Part shown: positions 1 to 11,539 of the stretch, piece by piece | How the letters are laid out: each line of letters starts with the position of its first letter | Numbering within the stretch: position 1 is the stretch's first letter | Assembly: GCF_030123365.1 (NCBI RefSeq) | Contig: NZ_CP126107.1 | Span: forward strand, 357,501 to 421,500 | Length of the DNA stretch: 64,000 nt | Reading direction: 5' to 3' | DNA from: Neobacillus sp. SuZ13 | GTDB taxonomy: Bacteria > Bacillota > Bacilli > Bacillales > Cytobacillaceae | Notes under the pieces: model-generated | The model's input: the letters and a program-made list of their open reading frames with translations, nothing else | What the model was told of the DNA's origin: nothing | Database searches by the model: none | Made by a program: the position numbers and the translations under genes

Positions 1-1481
<1,481 letters not shown>

Positions 1482-1558
1482 TTTTTAAGGTGAACTCAAA
1501 GTTTACAAACTTCTTCTGCATTATCTAGTTTTGAGGGAATGAAACCTCAGTTAAATAG

Positions 1559-1675
<117 letters not shown>

Positions 1676-1681
1676 ACTAGA

Positions 1682-1712
1682 AGGACAACCTGAAAAGGTT
1701 GTTCTTTTTTGG
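1682..1712 (+). terminator. rrn operon terminator
   Basis: The inverted repeat ACAACCT-GAAA-AGGTTGT is followed by a run of six T right after the 5S gene. It has the form of an intrinsic terminator and fits the end of the rRNA operon. Confidence 0.85.
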
Positions 1713-1805
1713 TTTAAATTAAATTATTTTTCCATCGTTAGTTTTTAACATCAAACATTGCAAACACTAACACTAGGTATGATTGTAAGAAAAGTGGGTG
1801 GTTTA

Positions 1806-2663
1806 ATGGAGTGGACCGATTTGCTGCATCACTATAAACTGACTAGCATATTATTAGCAGCGATTATTGCAAGGGTCATTGTTTTTATTATAAATAAAAC
1901 AGTGCATAATTTTTTTCTAAAAACCCATTTCATTGAAGAACGGAAAGAGCAGACCATTGAAAGTATGATTCGCTCGTTAACGAAATATACGGCAACTCTC
2001 AGTTTCATCTTTTTTGCTATATCTCAATATGTTAGTAATTTTGGAAGAATTTTGGCTGGGGCAGGTATACTTGGGGTAATCCTTGGGTTTGGAGCGCAAA
2101 GCATCATTAAGGATATTCTCTCAGGTATTTTCTTGATTTATGAAAAGCAGCTGCATAAAGGTGACTTCATCACCATTAATAATACGTTTAATGGAACAGT
2201 TGTCGATATAGGATTAAGATTCTTAAAGATACGAGAATGGAGCGGCAAGGTTTTAACGATCAGCAATGGTGAAATCAAACAGATTCATAACTTCAATATT
2301 GATCAAATGCGGGTAATTGAAAGAATCGTGGTAAGCTATCGGGAAAATCCTGAAAGGGTGTTGGAAATTCTTGAAATTGCCTGTGAAAAAATCAATGAGC
2401 TGCACGAAGCGTGTTTAAAATTGGACTCCGCTAATTGTCCGATAGAACCATTCCAAGTATATGGGATGACCACCATCAATTCAGGATACCGAGGAATTGA
2501 ATATACGGTTACAGGCCTTGTTGATGATACTTTATACTGGGATGCGGCAAAAGAAGCGAGGCGGATTATCGCTCAAACACTGTTTGATTATGAAATAAAA
2601 TTGGCAGAAGACACAATGTTAGTAAAGCCGGTTGACAATGTTTTTTTAAAAGAGGGCAAATAA
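1806..2663 (+). CDS. MscS-family small-conductance mechanosensitive channel
   Basis: This 285-residue membrane protein belongs to the MscS family, which releases solutes when membrane tension rises after osmotic downshock. Hydrophobic helices lie near residues 13-31, 60-76 and 80-100. The last is a Gly/Ala-rich pore helix (AGAGILGVILGFGAQS) followed by the beta-domain, as in the family. The frame is open upstream to a TTG at 1758, but the ATG at 1806 is preferred because a GGTGG ribosome site lies just upstream. In B. subtilis a different gene (yebE) precedes yebG, so this gene is a lineage-specific neighbour. It is probably transcribed with yebG, 27 nt downstream. I do not assign it to a named B. 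subtilis MscS paralogue. Confidence 0.85.
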   Translation: MEWTDLLHHYKLTSILLAAIIARVIVFIINKTVHNFFLKTHFIEERKEQTIESMIRSLTKYTATLSFIFFAISQYVSNFGRILAGAGILGVILGFGAQSIIKDILSGIFLIYEKQLHKGDFITINNTFNGTVVDIGLRFLKIREWSGKVLTISNGEIKQIHNFNIDQMRVIERIVVSYRENPERVLEILEIACEKINELHEACLKLDSANCPIEPFQVYGMTTINSGYRGIEYTVTGLVDDTLYWDAAKEARRIIAQTLFDYEIKLAEDTMLVKPVDNVFLKEGK

Positions 2664-2690
2664 AAGTGGAAAGAGAGGTACTTACTGGTA

Positions 2691-2888
2691 ATGGGTAAAA
2701 AGAAAATGCAATTTGAGGTACAATCAAATGAGAGTATTGAGGACTGCTTAAATAGAATGAAAAAGTTGGGCTATACGCCTATACGCCGAACGGAAAAGCC
2801 AATATTTCAAGAAATAAAAAAAGGCAATGAGACTATTTATGAACCAATTGCCCGTCAAATTATCTTTGAGGGCACATTAATAGAGTAA
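2691..2888 (+). CDS. yebG: NETI motif protein YebG
   Basis: This 65-residue protein has the G-NETI-YEPIARQI stretch near its C-terminus that defines the NETI family (YebG of B. subtilis). Its function is unknown. A purine-rich AGAGAGGT lies 11 nt upstream of the ATG, and a second in-frame ATG lies five codons in. As in B. subtilis it sits directly upstream of the purine operon control region; a PurR box begins at its stop codon. Identification rests on the motif, the length and the conserved position before purE. Confidence 0.85.
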   Translation: MGKKKMQFEVQSNESIEDCLNRMKKLGYTPIRRTEKPIFQEIKKGNETIYEPIARQIIFEGTLIE

Positions 2889-2931
2889 AACACGAACATT
2901 AATGTAGTATTTAAAAATAATGTTCGATTAA
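2888..2931 (+). promoter_or_regulatory. PurR operator: two inverted PurBoxes
   Basis: Two CGAACATT-type sequences occur in inverted orientation: one around 2888-2900 (core CGAAC at 2893-2897) and its mirror at 2919-2931 (core GTTCG at 2922-2926). The B. subtilis PurBox consensus is AWWWCCGAACWWT, used as an inverted pair with a spacer of about 17 nt; the spacer here is about 18 nt by my count. The pair lies immediately upstream of the -35 element of the pur promoter. By analogy PurR would bind here and be released by PRPP. Confidence 0.8.
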
Positions 2932-2935
2932 TTGA

Positions 2936-2964
2936 TTGACACCTAACGAAGATGATTGTAAGAT
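2936..2964 (+). promoter_or_regulatory. Sigma-A promoter of the pur operon
   Basis: A perfect -35 TTGACA (2936-2941) and a near-consensus -10 TAAGAT (2959-2964) are separated by 17 nt. They sit between the PurBox pair and the guanine aptamer, so transcription would start about 30 nt upstream of the riboswitch. Confidence 0.8.
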
Positions 2965-2999
2965 ATAGAAGTGAATTAATCAATAACAATTTATCTTTA

Positions 3000-3187
3000 C
3001 CCTCGTATATCCATGGGAATATGGCCCATAAGTTTCTACCCAATAACCGTAAATTATTGGACTATGAGGGAAAGTCAATATGTTCGGTATAATTAAGGGA
3101 GGACCCTTAATTTGTTATCCACTGCCACTATGCCCGAACAAATGGCTTTCTCTTACATGAGAAGCTATTTGTTTCGGGTTTTTTATT
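3000..3187 (+). promoter_or_regulatory. Guanine (purine) riboswitch with attenuator
   Basis: The aptamer occupies 3000-3070. The P1 strands are CCCTC at 3000-3004 and GAGGG at 3066-3070, and the core elements TATGG, AAGTTTCTACC and CCGTAAA are present. The specificity position in GGACTATG is C, which marks a guanine/hypoxanthine rather than an adenine switch. A strong terminator pairs 3133-3152 with 3159-3178 and is followed by T. An alternative helix pairs 3065-3077 with 3143-3155 and 3081-3087 with 3134-3140. It uses the 3' strand of P1, so guanine binding should favour termination. A further 9-bp hairpin lies at 3091-3112. Confidence 0.93.
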
Positions 3188-3209
3188 TGGGAAAAAAGGG
3201 GGATTTTTG

Positions 3210-3698
3210 ATGTCCATTCTTGTTGGAGTGATCATGGGAAGTAAATCGGATTGGGAAACAATGAAACATACTTGTGAGGTTCTCGACCAGTTTGAAATTG
3301 CTTATGAAAAAAAAGTGGTATCAGCCCATCGGACACCTGATTTGATGTTTACATATGCCAAGGAAGCCAGAGAAAGAGGTTTAAAGGTGATTATTGCCGG
3401 AGCTGGCGGAGCGGCCCATCTTCCTGGCATGGTAGCAGCACAAACCACTTTGCCAGTAATCGGTGTTCCTGTCCAAACACAGGCCTTAAAGGGGTTAGAC
3501 TCATTGCTGTCTATCGTCCAAATGCCGGGTGGTGTGCCCGTAGCTACTGTGGCAATAGGCAAAGCAGGTGCAACGAATGCTGGTTTACTAGCAGCACAAA
3601 TCCTAGCAACAGGTGACGCTGACTTAGCTGCAAAATTAGAAGCAAGAAGAGAAGCCACTAAACAAGAAGTATTAGAAAGTAGTGATCAACTTGTCTAA
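3210..3698 (+). CDS. purE: N5-carboxyaminoimidazole ribonucleotide mutase PurE
   Basis: PurE (162 residues) converts N5-CAIR to CAIR in de novo purine synthesis, acting after PurK. The class I signature is visible: the N-terminal [13 protein letters not shown] phosphate loop, the VVSAHRTP motif and [11 protein letters not shown]. The frame also begins with a TTG one codon earlier, but the ATG at 3210 is preferred, with AAGGGGG upstream. It is the first gene after the riboswitch terminator, and its last 17 nt overlap the start of purK. Confidence 0.97.
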   Translation: MSILVGVIMGSKSDWETMKHTCEVLDQFEIAYEKKVVSAHRTPDLMFTYAKEARERGLKVIIAGAGGAAHLPGMVAAQTTLPVIGVPVQTQALKGLDSLLSIVQMPGGVPVATVAIGKAGATNAGLLAAQILATGDADLAAKLEARREATKQEVLESSDQLV

Positions 3699-4839
3699 CA
3701 AAACGATTTTACCAGGAGCAACGATTGGAATTATCGGCGGCGGCCAACTTGGCAGAATGATGGCACTAGCAGCAAAGGCTCAAGGCTTTCGAATTGCTGT
3801 TTTAGAACCAACGACGGACTCTCCGTGCGGACAGGTTGCAGATATTGAGGTCATTGGGGCCTATGATGATCGTGAAGCTATCAGTAAATTAGCAGAAGTT
3901 AGTGATGTAATAACCTATGAATTTGAAAACATTGATGCAGATACACTCGAGTGGTTATGTAACCAGGCAAATGTCCCGCAAGGCCCGCGGTTATTAACAA
4001 TTACGCAGGACAGGATTAAAGAAAAAGCAGCGATCCAACAAGCGGGTGTGGAGGTTGCTCCATATGAAGTGATTAATAACATCGAGGATTTATTTTTAAA
4101 GATAAATACCATCGGATATCCGGCAGTCCTGAAAACGGCAAGAGGCGGTTATGATGGAAAGGGTCAACTGGTGATTAGGGATCAGCAGGATCTATCTAAG
4201 GGCGAACCCCTTTTAAAGCACGGTGCTTGTGTATTAGAAAAATGGATACCCTTTGAAAAAGAAATATCAGTAATCGTGACACGCAAGCTTGATGGTGAAA
4301 CGACATTTCTTCCAGTGGCTGAAAACATTCATAAAGAAAATATATTAGATACAACGATTGTTCCAGCAAGAATTTCAGAAGTTTTACAGAGTGAAGCTGT
4401 TCAGCTGGCAAATAAGCTGGCCGATTCGTTACAATTAGTCGGGACGCTGGCTGTCGAAATGTTTTTGACTAATGATGGGACCATTTATATTAATGAATTA
4501 GCACCACGACCGCATAATTCTGGGCATTATTCGATCGAAGCTTGCGAAACGTCACAGTTTGAGCAGCATATCCGTGCCATTTGTAATTGGCCTTTAGGGA
4601 GAACGGGGCTATTAAAACCGGCTGTTATGGTCAACCTATTAGGAGAGCATCTTGAACAACTGTATAAGGAAATTCCGGCCTTGAATGACTGGAAGATTCA
4701 TTTATATGGAAAAGAAGAAGCAAAGATAAAACGAAAAATGGGGCATGTGACTATTTTGCGCGAAAGTGTCGAGGAGGCCCTTGCAGAAATTAACGAGAGC
4801 AGCATCTGGAAACCAGTAAAAGAAAAGATCGGGGGATAA
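3682..4839 (+). CDS. purK: N5-carboxyaminoimidazole ribonucleotide synthase PurK
   Basis: PurK (up to 385 residues) is an ATP-grasp enzyme that carboxylates AIR with bicarbonate and ATP to N5-CAIR. It has an N-terminal [13 protein letters not shown] nucleotide fold, the ATP-grasp glycine-rich loop [12 protein letters not shown] and the C-terminal [13 protein letters not shown] metal/substrate motif. The start is a GTG inside purE, or possibly the TTG at 3691, which would remove three residues. It is translationally coupled to purE and separated from purB by 3 nt. Length is normal. Confidence 0.96.
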   Translation: MINLSNKTILPGATIGIIGGGQLGRMMALAAKAQGFRIAVLEPTTDSPCGQVADIEVIGAYDDREAISKLAEVSDVITYEFENIDADTLEWLCNQANVPQGPRLLTITQDRIKEKAAIQQAGVEVAPYEVINNIEDLFLKINTIGYPAVLKTARGGYDGKGQLVIRDQQDLSKGEPLLKHGACVLEKWIPFEKEISVIVTRKLDGETTFLPVAENIHKENILDTTIVPARISEVLQSEAVQLANKLADSLQLVGTLAVEMFLTNDGTIYINELAPRPHNSGHYSIEACETSQFEQHIRAICNWPLGRTGLLKPAVMVNLLGEHLEQLYKEIPALNDWKIHLYGKEEAKIKRKMGHVTILRESVEEALAEINESSIWKPVKEKIGG

Positions 4840-4842
4840 AAC

Positions 4843-6141
4843 ATGATTGATCGTTATACACGACCGGAAATGGGAGCAATTTGGACAGAGGAAAACCGCT
4901 TTAATGCCTGGCTTGAGGTAGAAATACTAGCCTGTGAGGCATGGGCAGAACTAGGTGACATCCCAAAGGAAGATGTGAAGAAGTTACGCGAAAATGCTTC
5001 CTTCAATATTGACCGCATTAAAGAGATTGAAGAAGAAACACGGCACGATGTGGTTGCTTTTACCCGCGCGGTATCTGAAACATTAGGGGAAGAGAAGAAA
5101 TGGGTTCATTACGGTTTAACGTCAACGGATGTTGTTGATACGGCCCTATCTTACATCTTAAAGCAGGCCAATGCAATATTACAAAAGGACCTAGAAAACT
5201 TCATTGAGATCCTAAGAAATAAAGCAATTGAACATAAGCTTACTGTCATGATGGGACGGACACATGGGGTCCATGCTGAGCCAACAACTTTTGGCTTAAA
5301 GCTTGCGCTATGGTATGAAGAAATGAAACGGAACCTAGAGCGATTTAAGCAGGCAGCAGAAGGAATCGAATTTGGGAAAATCTCTGGTGCGGTTGGTACT
5401 TATGCAAATATTAATCCGTTTGTGGAACAGTATGTTTGTGAAAAATTAGGACTGCAAAGAGCACCAATCTCTACGCAGACCTTACAGCGTGACCGTCATG
5501 CCCACTACATGTCAACAATCGCGTTGATTGCTACTTCCATTGAGAAGTTTGCTGTTGAGGTCCGTGGGCTGCAAAAGAGTGAAACGCGTGAAGTCGAAGA
5601 GTTTTTTGCAAAAGGTCAGAAGGGATCCTCGGCAATGCCGCATAAACGGAATCCGATTGGTTCCGAGAATATGACAGGAATTGCTCGTGTAATTCGCGGG
5701 TATATGCTTACTGCTTATGAAAATGTACCGCTTTGGCATGAGCGCGATATTTCCCATTCATCAGCGGAACGGATTATCTTACCTGATGCAACAATTGGTT
5801 TGAATTATATGCTGAATCGTTTTGGCAACATTGTGAAGAACTTGACGGTTTATCCAGAGAATATGAAGCGTAATATGGACCGGACACTGGGCTTAATTTA
5901 TTCCCAACGTGTACTGCTTGCGTTAATTGATAAAGGATTATCACGTGAAGAGGCGTATGATACCGTTCAGCCAAAGGCGATGGAAGCTTGGGAAAAACAA
6001 GTTCCTTTCCGCAGCTTGATTGAAGCAGAGGAAAAGATAACTTCACTGCTATCCGAAGCCGAAATTGCTGATTGCTTTGATTATAACTACCATCTGCAAC
6101 ATGTAGATACTATTTTTGACCGCTTAGGGTTGAATGAATAA
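4843..6141 (+). CDS. purB: Adenylosuccinate lyase PurB
   Basis: PurB (432 residues) is a fumarase-superfamily enzyme that acts twice in purine synthesis, on SAICAR and on adenylosuccinate, releasing fumarate each time. The superfamily signature [16 protein letters not shown] and the [13 protein letters not shown] and [12 protein letters not shown] segments with the general acid/base residues are intact. The ATG follows a GGGGGAT ribosome site inside the end of purK. A 154-nt structured spacer separates it from purC, the longest gap inside the operon. Confidence 0.97.
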   Translation: MIDRYTRPEMGAIWTEENRFNAWLEVEILACEAWAELGDIPKEDVKKLRENASFNIDRIKEIEEETRHDVVAFTRAVSETLGEEKKWVHYGLTSTDVVDTALSYILKQANAILQKDLENFIEILRNKAIEHKLTVMMGRTHGVHAEPTTFGLKLALWYEEMKRNLERFKQAAEGIEFGKISGAVGTYANINPFVEQYVCEKLGLQRAPISTQTLQRDRHAHYMSTIALIATSIEKFAVEVRGLQKSETREVEEFFAKGQKGSSAMPHKRNPIGSENMTGIARVIRGYMLTAYENVPLWHERDISHSSAERIILPDATIGLNYMLNRFGNIVKNLTVYPENMKRNMDRTLGLIYSQRVLLALIDKGLSREEAYDTVQPKAMEAWEKQVPFRSLIEAEEKITSLLSEAEIADCFDYNYHLQHVDTIFDRLGLNE

Positions 6142-6187
6142 GGCTTTATGTGACCGAGAACAAGAAAAAGTAACCTTACGGTAACAT

Positions 6188-6251
6188 AGAGAGGTTCTAA
6201 GTGACTGATATCGAGAAAAAAGCGAGAACTCGGTCACTTATGCTCCTCTCT
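6188..6251. repeat. Imperfect inverted repeat in the purB-purC spacer
   Basis: The arms AGAGAGG plus TAAGTGAC (6188-6205) are complementary to GTCACTTA plus CCTCTCT (6233-6251), with a small internal loop between the two blocks. A third related segment, GTGACCGAGAAC, lies upstream at 6150-6161, and GAGAACTCGGTCAC occurs at 6224-6237. There is no following T-run, so it is not a classical terminator. It could stabilise or process the mRNA or be a dispersed palindromic element. Confidence 0.6.
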
Positions 6252-6295
6252 CACTCTGAAGATTCCCAATATTGCAAAACAGGAGGCGCTTTCCA

Positions 6296-7009
6296 ATGAA
6301 AAAACCTTTATACGAAGGAAAAGCAAAACGAATTTACGCAACAGACGATGAACAGATTGTTTTGGTTGAGTATAAGGATTCAGCAACTGCCTATAACGGA
6401 CAAAAAAAGGCCGACATAACTGGAAAAGGGCGTTTAAATAACGAGATTACTAGTTTGCTATTTTTAAAACTTAAAGAACAGGGAATTGAGTCCCACTTTA
6501 TTGAGCGTGTTTCCGAAACAGAACAACTGGTGAAAAAAGTTACCATCATTCCGCTTGAGGTAGTTGTACGAAACATTGCGGCAGGAAGCCTCGCCAATCG
6601 ATTGGGAATCGAAGAGGGACGCGAGCTAACTACTCCGATCGTTGAGTTTTACCTGAAAAACGACGAACTAGGTGATCCGCTCTTAACAATTGATCACATC
6701 CTTGAATTGCAAGTGGCAACTACCGAGGAGGCAGCGATTTTACGAGAAAAAGCACTCCAAATTAATACCGTTTTAGCAAGCTTTTTCAATGACCTTGGCA
6801 TACGTCTCATCGATTTTAAACTTGAGTTTGGAAAAGACGCTGAAGGCACAATATTATTAGCCGATGAAATCTCCCCTGATACCTGCAGGCTGTGGGATAA
6901 AGAAACAAATGAAAAGCTCGATAAGGATGTATTCCGACGTGATTTAGGAAGTTTAACAGATGCCTATGAAAATATTTTAGCGAGATTGGGAGGACGTCAA
7001 CATGTATAA
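6296..7009 (+). CDS. purC: SAICAR synthetase PurC
   Basis: PurC (237 residues) joins aspartate to CAIR with ATP to form SAICAR. The N-terminal PLYEGKAKRIY segment and the core VEVVVRNIAAGS-like and LADEISPDTCRLWD motifs are present. The ATG at 6296 is chosen because an AGGAGG ribosome site lies 9 nt upstream; the frame is open further to a TTG without such a site. It overlaps purS by 8 nt. Confidence 0.97.
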   Translation: MKKPLYEGKAKRIYATDDEQIVLVEYKDSATAYNGQKKADITGKGRLNNEITSLLFLKLKEQGIESHFIERVSETEQLVKKVTIIPLEVVVRNIAAGSLANRLGIEEGRELTTPIVEFYLKNDELGDPLLTIDHILELQVATTEEAAILREKALQINTVLASFFNDLGIRLIDFKLEFGKDAEGTILLADEISPDTCRLWDKETNEKLDKDVFRRDLGSLTDAYENILARLGGRQHV

Positions 7010-7256
7010 AGTAAAGGTATTTGTCACATTAAGAGAAAGTGTTTTAGACCCGCAGGGGAAAGCAGTAACTAACTCTTTACACTCTTTAAACTATAAGGAA
7101 GTAGCCGATGTCCGCATCGGTAAATATATGGAATTAACGATTGAAAAGTCTGAGCGTGATATTAATGAAGTGATCAATGAAATCTGTACCAATCTTTTAG
7201 CTAATCCTGTTATCGAAGATTACCGTTACGAAGTAGAGGAGTGTGTTACTCTGTGA
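7002..7256 (+). CDS. purS: FGAM synthetase subunit PurS
   Basis: PurS (84 residues) is the small structural subunit that bridges PurL and PurQ in the three-part formylglycinamidine ribonucleotide synthetase of Gram-positive bacteria. The sequence [18 protein letters not shown] is characteristic. Its ribosome site (GGAGG) lies inside purC, and it overlaps the purQ start by 4 nt at the GTGA junction, so the three subunits are translationally coupled. Confidence 0.96.
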   Translation: MYKVKVFVTLRESVLDPQGKAVTNSLHSLNYKEVADVRIGKYMELTIEKSERDINEVINEICTNLLANPVIEDYRYEVEECVTL

Positions 7257-7936
7257 AATTTGCAGTAATCGTCTTCCCTGGATCGAATTGTGACATTGAT
7301 ATGTTCCATGCCATTCAAGATGAACTCGGAGAGCAGGTTGAATATGTTTGGCATGATTCTGAAAGCTTAGATGAATTTGATGGAATTCTTCTTCCTGGCG
7401 GCTTTTCATATGGCGACTATTTGCGTACGGGAGCCATCGCTAGATTTAGTAATGTCATGAAGGAAGTCATTAAAGCGGCAGAAGCAGGAAAGCCAGTCCT
7501 TGGCGTTTGTAACGGATTTCAAATTCTGCTCGAAGCAGGATTGCTGCCAGGTGCCATGAGACGTAATGAAAGCCTATCTTTCATTTGCAAGCCAGTGGAG
7601 TTAAAAGTAGAAAACAATCAGACGATGTTTACGACTGAATACAGCAAAGGCGAATCAATCGTCATCCCTGTCGCCCATGGTGAAGGAAACTACTATTGTG
7701 ACGAGGAAACCCTTGCAAGTCTGAAAGAAAATAATCAAATTGTCTTTACCTATAATCAAAATCCGAACGGAAGTCTTGCAGATATCGCAGGAATTACCAA
7801 TGAAAAAGGAAATGTCCTTGGAATGATGCCACACCCGGAAAGAGCCGTAGATGAATTGCTCGGCAGCGCCGATGGTTTAAAGATGTTCCAATCGATTGTA
7901 AAAGCTTGGAGGGAAGCACATGTTGTCAACGCTTGA
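7253..7936 (+). CDS. purQ: FGAM synthetase glutaminase subunit PurQ
   Basis: PurQ (227 residues) is the class I glutamine amidotransferase that supplies ammonia to PurL. The nucleophile elbow GVCNGFQIL holds the catalytic Cys, and the MMPHPERAV segment holds the His of the triad. The GTG at 7253 gives the usual [15 protein letters not shown]-terminus, with AGAGGAG upstream; the earlier in-frame GTG at 7241 would add four residues. Its end overlaps purL by 17 nt. Confidence 0.96.
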   Translation: MKFAVIVFPGSNCDIDMFHAIQDELGEQVEYVWHDSESLDEFDGILLPGGFSYGDYLRTGAIARFSNVMKEVIKAAEAGKPVLGVCNGFQILLEAGLLPGAMRRNESLSFICKPVELKVENNQTMFTTEYSKGESIVIPVAHGEGNYYCDEETLASLKENNQIVFTYNQNPNGSLADIAGITNEKGNVLGMMPHPERAVDELLGSADGLKMFQSIVKAWREAHVVNA

Positions 7937-10145
7937 ACCAAATCCTACTCAGATCAAAGCAGAAAAAATTTATCAGCAAATGGGTTTGTCCGATGAAGAA
8001 TTTGCAATGGTTGAAAACATTCTTGGCCGTACACCAAACTATACCGAAACAGGTCTTTTCTCGGTTATGTGGTCGGAACACTGCAGCTATAAAAATTCAA
8101 AGCCTATTCTAAAAAAATTCCCTATTACTGGTGAACGAGTACTTCAAGGACCAGGGGAAGGTGCTGGAATCGTTGATATCGGTGACGAGCAAGCAGTTGT
8201 TTTTAAAATCGAAAGTCATAACCACCCATCCGCAATTGAGCCTTATCAAGGCGCGGCAACGGGTGTAGGCGGGATTATCCGCGACGTTTTCTCAATGGGA
8301 GCACGTCCAATTGCAATGTTGAACTCACTGCGATTTGGTGAACTAGATTCGGCACGTGTACGCTATTTATTTAAAGAAGTAGTTGCTGGGATTGCCGGTT
8401 ATGGAAACTGTATCGGTATTCCAACAGTTGGCGGCGAAATCCAGTTCGACCCTTGCTATGATGGAAATCCATTAGTGAATGCGATGTGCGTTGGGTTAAT
8501 TGACCATAAAGACATTAAAAAAGGGCAAGCACATGGTGAAGGAAATACGGTGATGTATGTTGGGGCAAAAACCGGCCGTGACGGAATTCATGGTGCAACA
8601 TTCGCTTCTGAGGAATTAACGGAACAATCAAGTGAAGATCGTCCAGCGGTTCAAGTTGGTGATCCATTTATGGAGAAGCTATTGTTAGAAGCTTGCCTAG
8701 AACTAATTCATAGTGATGCCCTAGTTGGAATTCAAGACATGGGGGCAGCGGGACTTATTAGTTCATCTGCAGAAATGGCCAGTAAAGCTGGAATGGGCAT
8801 TGAGATGAATTTGGACTTGGTGCCACAGCGTGAAACAGGCATGACTGCCTACGAAATGATGCTGTCTGAGTCCCAAGAACGGATGCTTATCGTTGTTAAA
8901 AAGGGAAGAGAACAGGAAATCGTTGAGCTTTTTGAAAAATACGGTTTAGAAGCCGTAGGGATTGGAAAGGTTACTAGCGATAAACAGATGCGCCTATTCC
9001 ATAAAGGAGAAATCGTGGCGGATGTTCCGGCTGATGCACTAGCGGAAGAAGCACCGGTTTACCATAAGCCATCAAAAGAACCAAGCTATTTTGCTGAATT
9101 CCAAGCGATGGAAAACGAAGTTCCTCAGATCGACGATTTGAAAGGAACATTAGTAAGCCTTTTAAGCCAGTCAACTGTAGCTAGCAAGGAATGGGTTTAT
9201 GAGCAGTATGATTACATGGTGCGTACAAACACAGTCGTTTCACCAGGTTCTGATGCAGCGGTTGTAAGAATCCGCGGCACACGAAAAGCGCTGGCAATGA
9301 CAACTGATTGTAATTCCCGTTATGTCTATTTGGATCCGGAAGTAGGCGGAAAAATCGCCGTAGCGGAAGCAGCACGCAATATTGTATGTTCGGGTGCAGA
9401 GCCATTAGCAATTACAGATAACCTAAATTTCGGTAACCCAGAAAAGCCAGAAGTGTTCTGGCAGATTGAAAAAGCAGCCGATGGTATGAGCGAAGCCTGC
9501 CGTGTCCTCGAGACACCGGTTATCGGCGGAAACGTTTCTTTATATAACGAAACTAGCGGCACAGCGATCTATCCAACACCTGTAGTAGGGATGGTTGGTT
9601 TAGTAACGGATCTTGATCATATTACAACACAGCACTTCAAACAGAACGGTGACCTTATCTATTTAGTAGGGGAAACAAAGGATGAATTCGGCGGCAGTGA
9701 GCTGCAAAAGCTTCTGAACGGAAAAGTATTCGGTAAAGCCCCTGAATTAAACGTAACAATTGAAAAAGAAAGACAAAACCAGGTTCTTGCTGCGATCCGT
9801 GCAGGAGTAGTAGAATCCGCGCATGATTTATCAGAAGGCGGTTTAGCGGTTGCATTAGCTGAATGTCTTTTCGCAAATGAAAAGCTCGGTGCAGAAGTAA
9901 GCATCGCTGGAAATTCAGTCTCAGCTTTATTCAGTGAAACACAATCTCGTTTTCTTTTAACAGTAAAAGCAGAAGATAAGAATGAGTTTGAAAGTTTAGT
10001 AGACGCAGTACAAATTGGAACAGTGAATGAGTCAGCAAAACTGCAAATCACAAATGGTGAGTCAACAGTACTTGAAGCTTCGATTGAAGAATTAAAAGCG
10101 GCCTGGAAAGGGGCGATCCCATGCTACCTGAAATCAAGGGATTAA
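7920..10145 (+). CDS. purL: FGAM synthetase large subunit PurL
   Basis: PurL (741 residues, the small PurL form that needs PurS and PurQ) converts FGAR to FGAM using ATP and ammonia. Highly conserved segments include [36 protein letters not shown] and [13 protein letters not shown]; the two AIRS-like halves are both complete. The ATG at 7920 is preceded by GGAGG within purQ. Its 3' end overlaps purF by 25 nt. Confidence 0.98.
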   Translation: MLSTLEPNPTQIKAEKIYQQMGLSDEEFAMVENILGRTPNYTETGLFSVMWSEHCSYKNSKPILKKFPITGERVLQGPGEGAGIVDIGDEQAVVFKIESHNHPSAIEPYQGAATGVGGIIRDVFSMGARPIAMLNSLRFGELDSARVRYLFKEVVAGIAGYGNCIGIPTVGGEIQFDPCYDGNPLVNAMCVGLIDHKDIKKGQAHGEGNTVMYVGAKTGRDGIHGATFASEELTEQSSEDRPAVQVGDPFMEKLLLEACLELIHSDALVGIQDMGAAGLISSSAEMASKAGMGIEMNLDLVPQRETGMTAYEMMLSESQERMLIVVKKGREQEIVELFEKYGLEAVGIGKVTSDKQMRLFHKGEIVADVPADALAEEAPVYHKPSKEPSYFAEFQAMENEVPQIDDLKGTLVSLLSQSTVASKEWVYEQYDYMVRTNTVVSPGSDAAVVRIRGTRKALAMTTDCNSRYVYLDPEVGGKIAVAEAARNIVCSGAEPLAITDNLNFGNPEKPEVFWQIEKAADGMSEACRVLETPVIGGNVSLYNETSGTAIYPTPVVGMVGLVTDLDHITTQHFKQNGDLIYLVGETKDEFGGSELQKLLNGKVFGKAPELNVTIEKERQNQVLAAIRAGVVESAHDLSEGGLAVALAECLFANEKLGAEVSIAGNSVSALFSETQSRFLLTVKAEDKNEFESLVDAVQIGTVNESAKLQITNGESTVLEASIEELKAAWKGAIPCYLKSRD

Positions 10146-11524
10146 ATGAAGAGTGTGGCATCTTTGGTGTCTGGGGACACCAGGATGCAGCACAGTTAAC
10201 CTATTATGGACTTCACAGCCTGCAGCATCGCGGCCAGGAAGGGACCGGGATTGTGGTCTCAGATGGCAAACAGCTTAAAGGGGTAAAAGGTGAAGGGCTA
10301 GTTGCTGAGATTTTTACCACGGAAGCGATGAAGGAACTGACAGGCACATCAGCCATCGGTCACGTTCGTTATGCTACAGCAGGAGGCGGCGGTTATGAGA
10401 ATGTTCAGCCGCTCTTGTTCCATTCACAAACAGGAAGTCTCGCGCTTGCCCATAATGGAAACTTAGTAAATGTTAATTCATTAAAACATCAGTTGGAAGC
10501 TCAAGGAAGCATTTTTCAAACAAGCTCTGATACTGAAGTATTAGCACACCTAATGAAAAGAAGCGGCTACTCCGATTCAAAAGACCGTGCCAAAAACGCA
10601 CTTTCTATGTTAAAAGGGGCATATGCTTACCTTATCATGACAGAAAACGAATTAATGGTGGCACTAGATCCGCACGGATTAAGACCTCTTTCGCTTGGTT
10701 CCCTAGGTGATGCTTACGTTGTCGCATCGGAAACCTGTGCCTTTGATGTCGTGGGAGCGGAATATATTCGCGATATTCGGCCCGGAGAACTATTAATTAT
10801 CAATGATCAGGGGCTAGTATCAGAACAATTCGCTGTAAGTTCAACAAAAGCGATTTGTACGATGGAATATATTTATTTTTCAAGACCGGACAGCAACATT
10901 CAAGGAATCAATGTCCACACCGCCCGCAAAAATATGGGTAAAAGATTAGCAATAGAGGTACCAATCGAAGCTGATGTTGTCACCGGCGTTCCTGATTCAA
11001 GTATCTCAGCGGCAATCGGTTATGCCGAAGAAGCAGGGATTCCTTATGAAATGGGATTAATTAAAAACCGTTATGTAGGTAGAACCTTCATTCAACCTTC
11101 TCAATCGTTACGGGAGCAAGGGGTAAAGATGAAACTCTCGGCGGTTCGTGGAGTCGTGGAAGGGAAAAGGGTTATTATGGTTGATGACTCAATCGTGCGC
11201 GGGACGACGAGCAGAAGAATTGTCAATCTCTTGAAAGAAGCAGGGGCGACAGAAGTACATGTAGTCATCAGCTCCCCGCCTATTAAGAATCCATGTTTTT
11301 ATGGAATAGATACATCAACAAAAGAAGAATTAATTGCTTCTGATAAAAGTGTCGAGGAAATAAGAGAACTTATTGGAGCGGATTCATTAACCTTTATCAG
11401 TGTGGAGGGCATGATGCATGCATTAGGCCAAGAAGGCACGAATGGCTATTGCCTAGGCTGTTTCACAGGGAATTACCCAACTGAAATTTATCCAGATACA
11501 CTCCAATATTATTATCAGAAGTAG
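10121..11524 (+). CDS. purF: Amidophosphoribosyltransferase PurF
   Basis: PurF (467 residues) commits PRPP to purine synthesis by making phosphoribosylamine from glutamine. An 11-residue propeptide ([11 protein letters not shown]) precedes Cys12, the nucleophile freed by autoprocessing in the Bacillus enzyme. The PRPP loop [13 protein letters not shown] and a C-terminal YCLGCF pair, part of the [4Fe-4S] ligand set of the oxygen-sensitive Bacillus form, are present. It starts inside purL. Confidence 0.97.
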   Translation: MLPEIKGLNEECGIFGVWGHQDAAQLTYYGLHSLQHRGQEGTGIVVSDGKQLKGVKGEGLVAEIFTTEAMKELTGTSAIGHVRYATAGGGGYENVQPLLFHSQTGSLALAHNGNLVNVNSLKHQLEAQGSIFQTSSDTEVLAHLMKRSGYSDSKDRAKNALSMLKGAYAYLIMTENELMVALDPHGLRPLSLGSLGDAYVVASETCAFDVVGAEYIRDIRPGELLIINDQGLVSEQFAVSSTKAICTMEYIYFSRPDSNIQGINVHTARKNMGKRLAIEVPIEADVVTGVPDSSISAAIGYAEEAGIPYEMGLIKNRYVGRTFIQPSQSLREQGVKMKLSAVRGVVEGKRVIMVDDSIVRGTTSRRIVNLLKEAGATEVHVVISSPPIKNPCFYGIDTSTKEELIASDKSVEEIRELIGADSLTFISVEGMMHALGQEGTNGYCLGCFTGNYPTEIYPDTLQYYYQK

Positions 11525-11539
11525 GAAGGAGCGAGCGGC

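Noticed and set aside
9659..10051. 130-codon antisense frame inside purL
   Set aside because: It is a shadow of the strongly coding purL frame without a ribosome site or recognisable domain.
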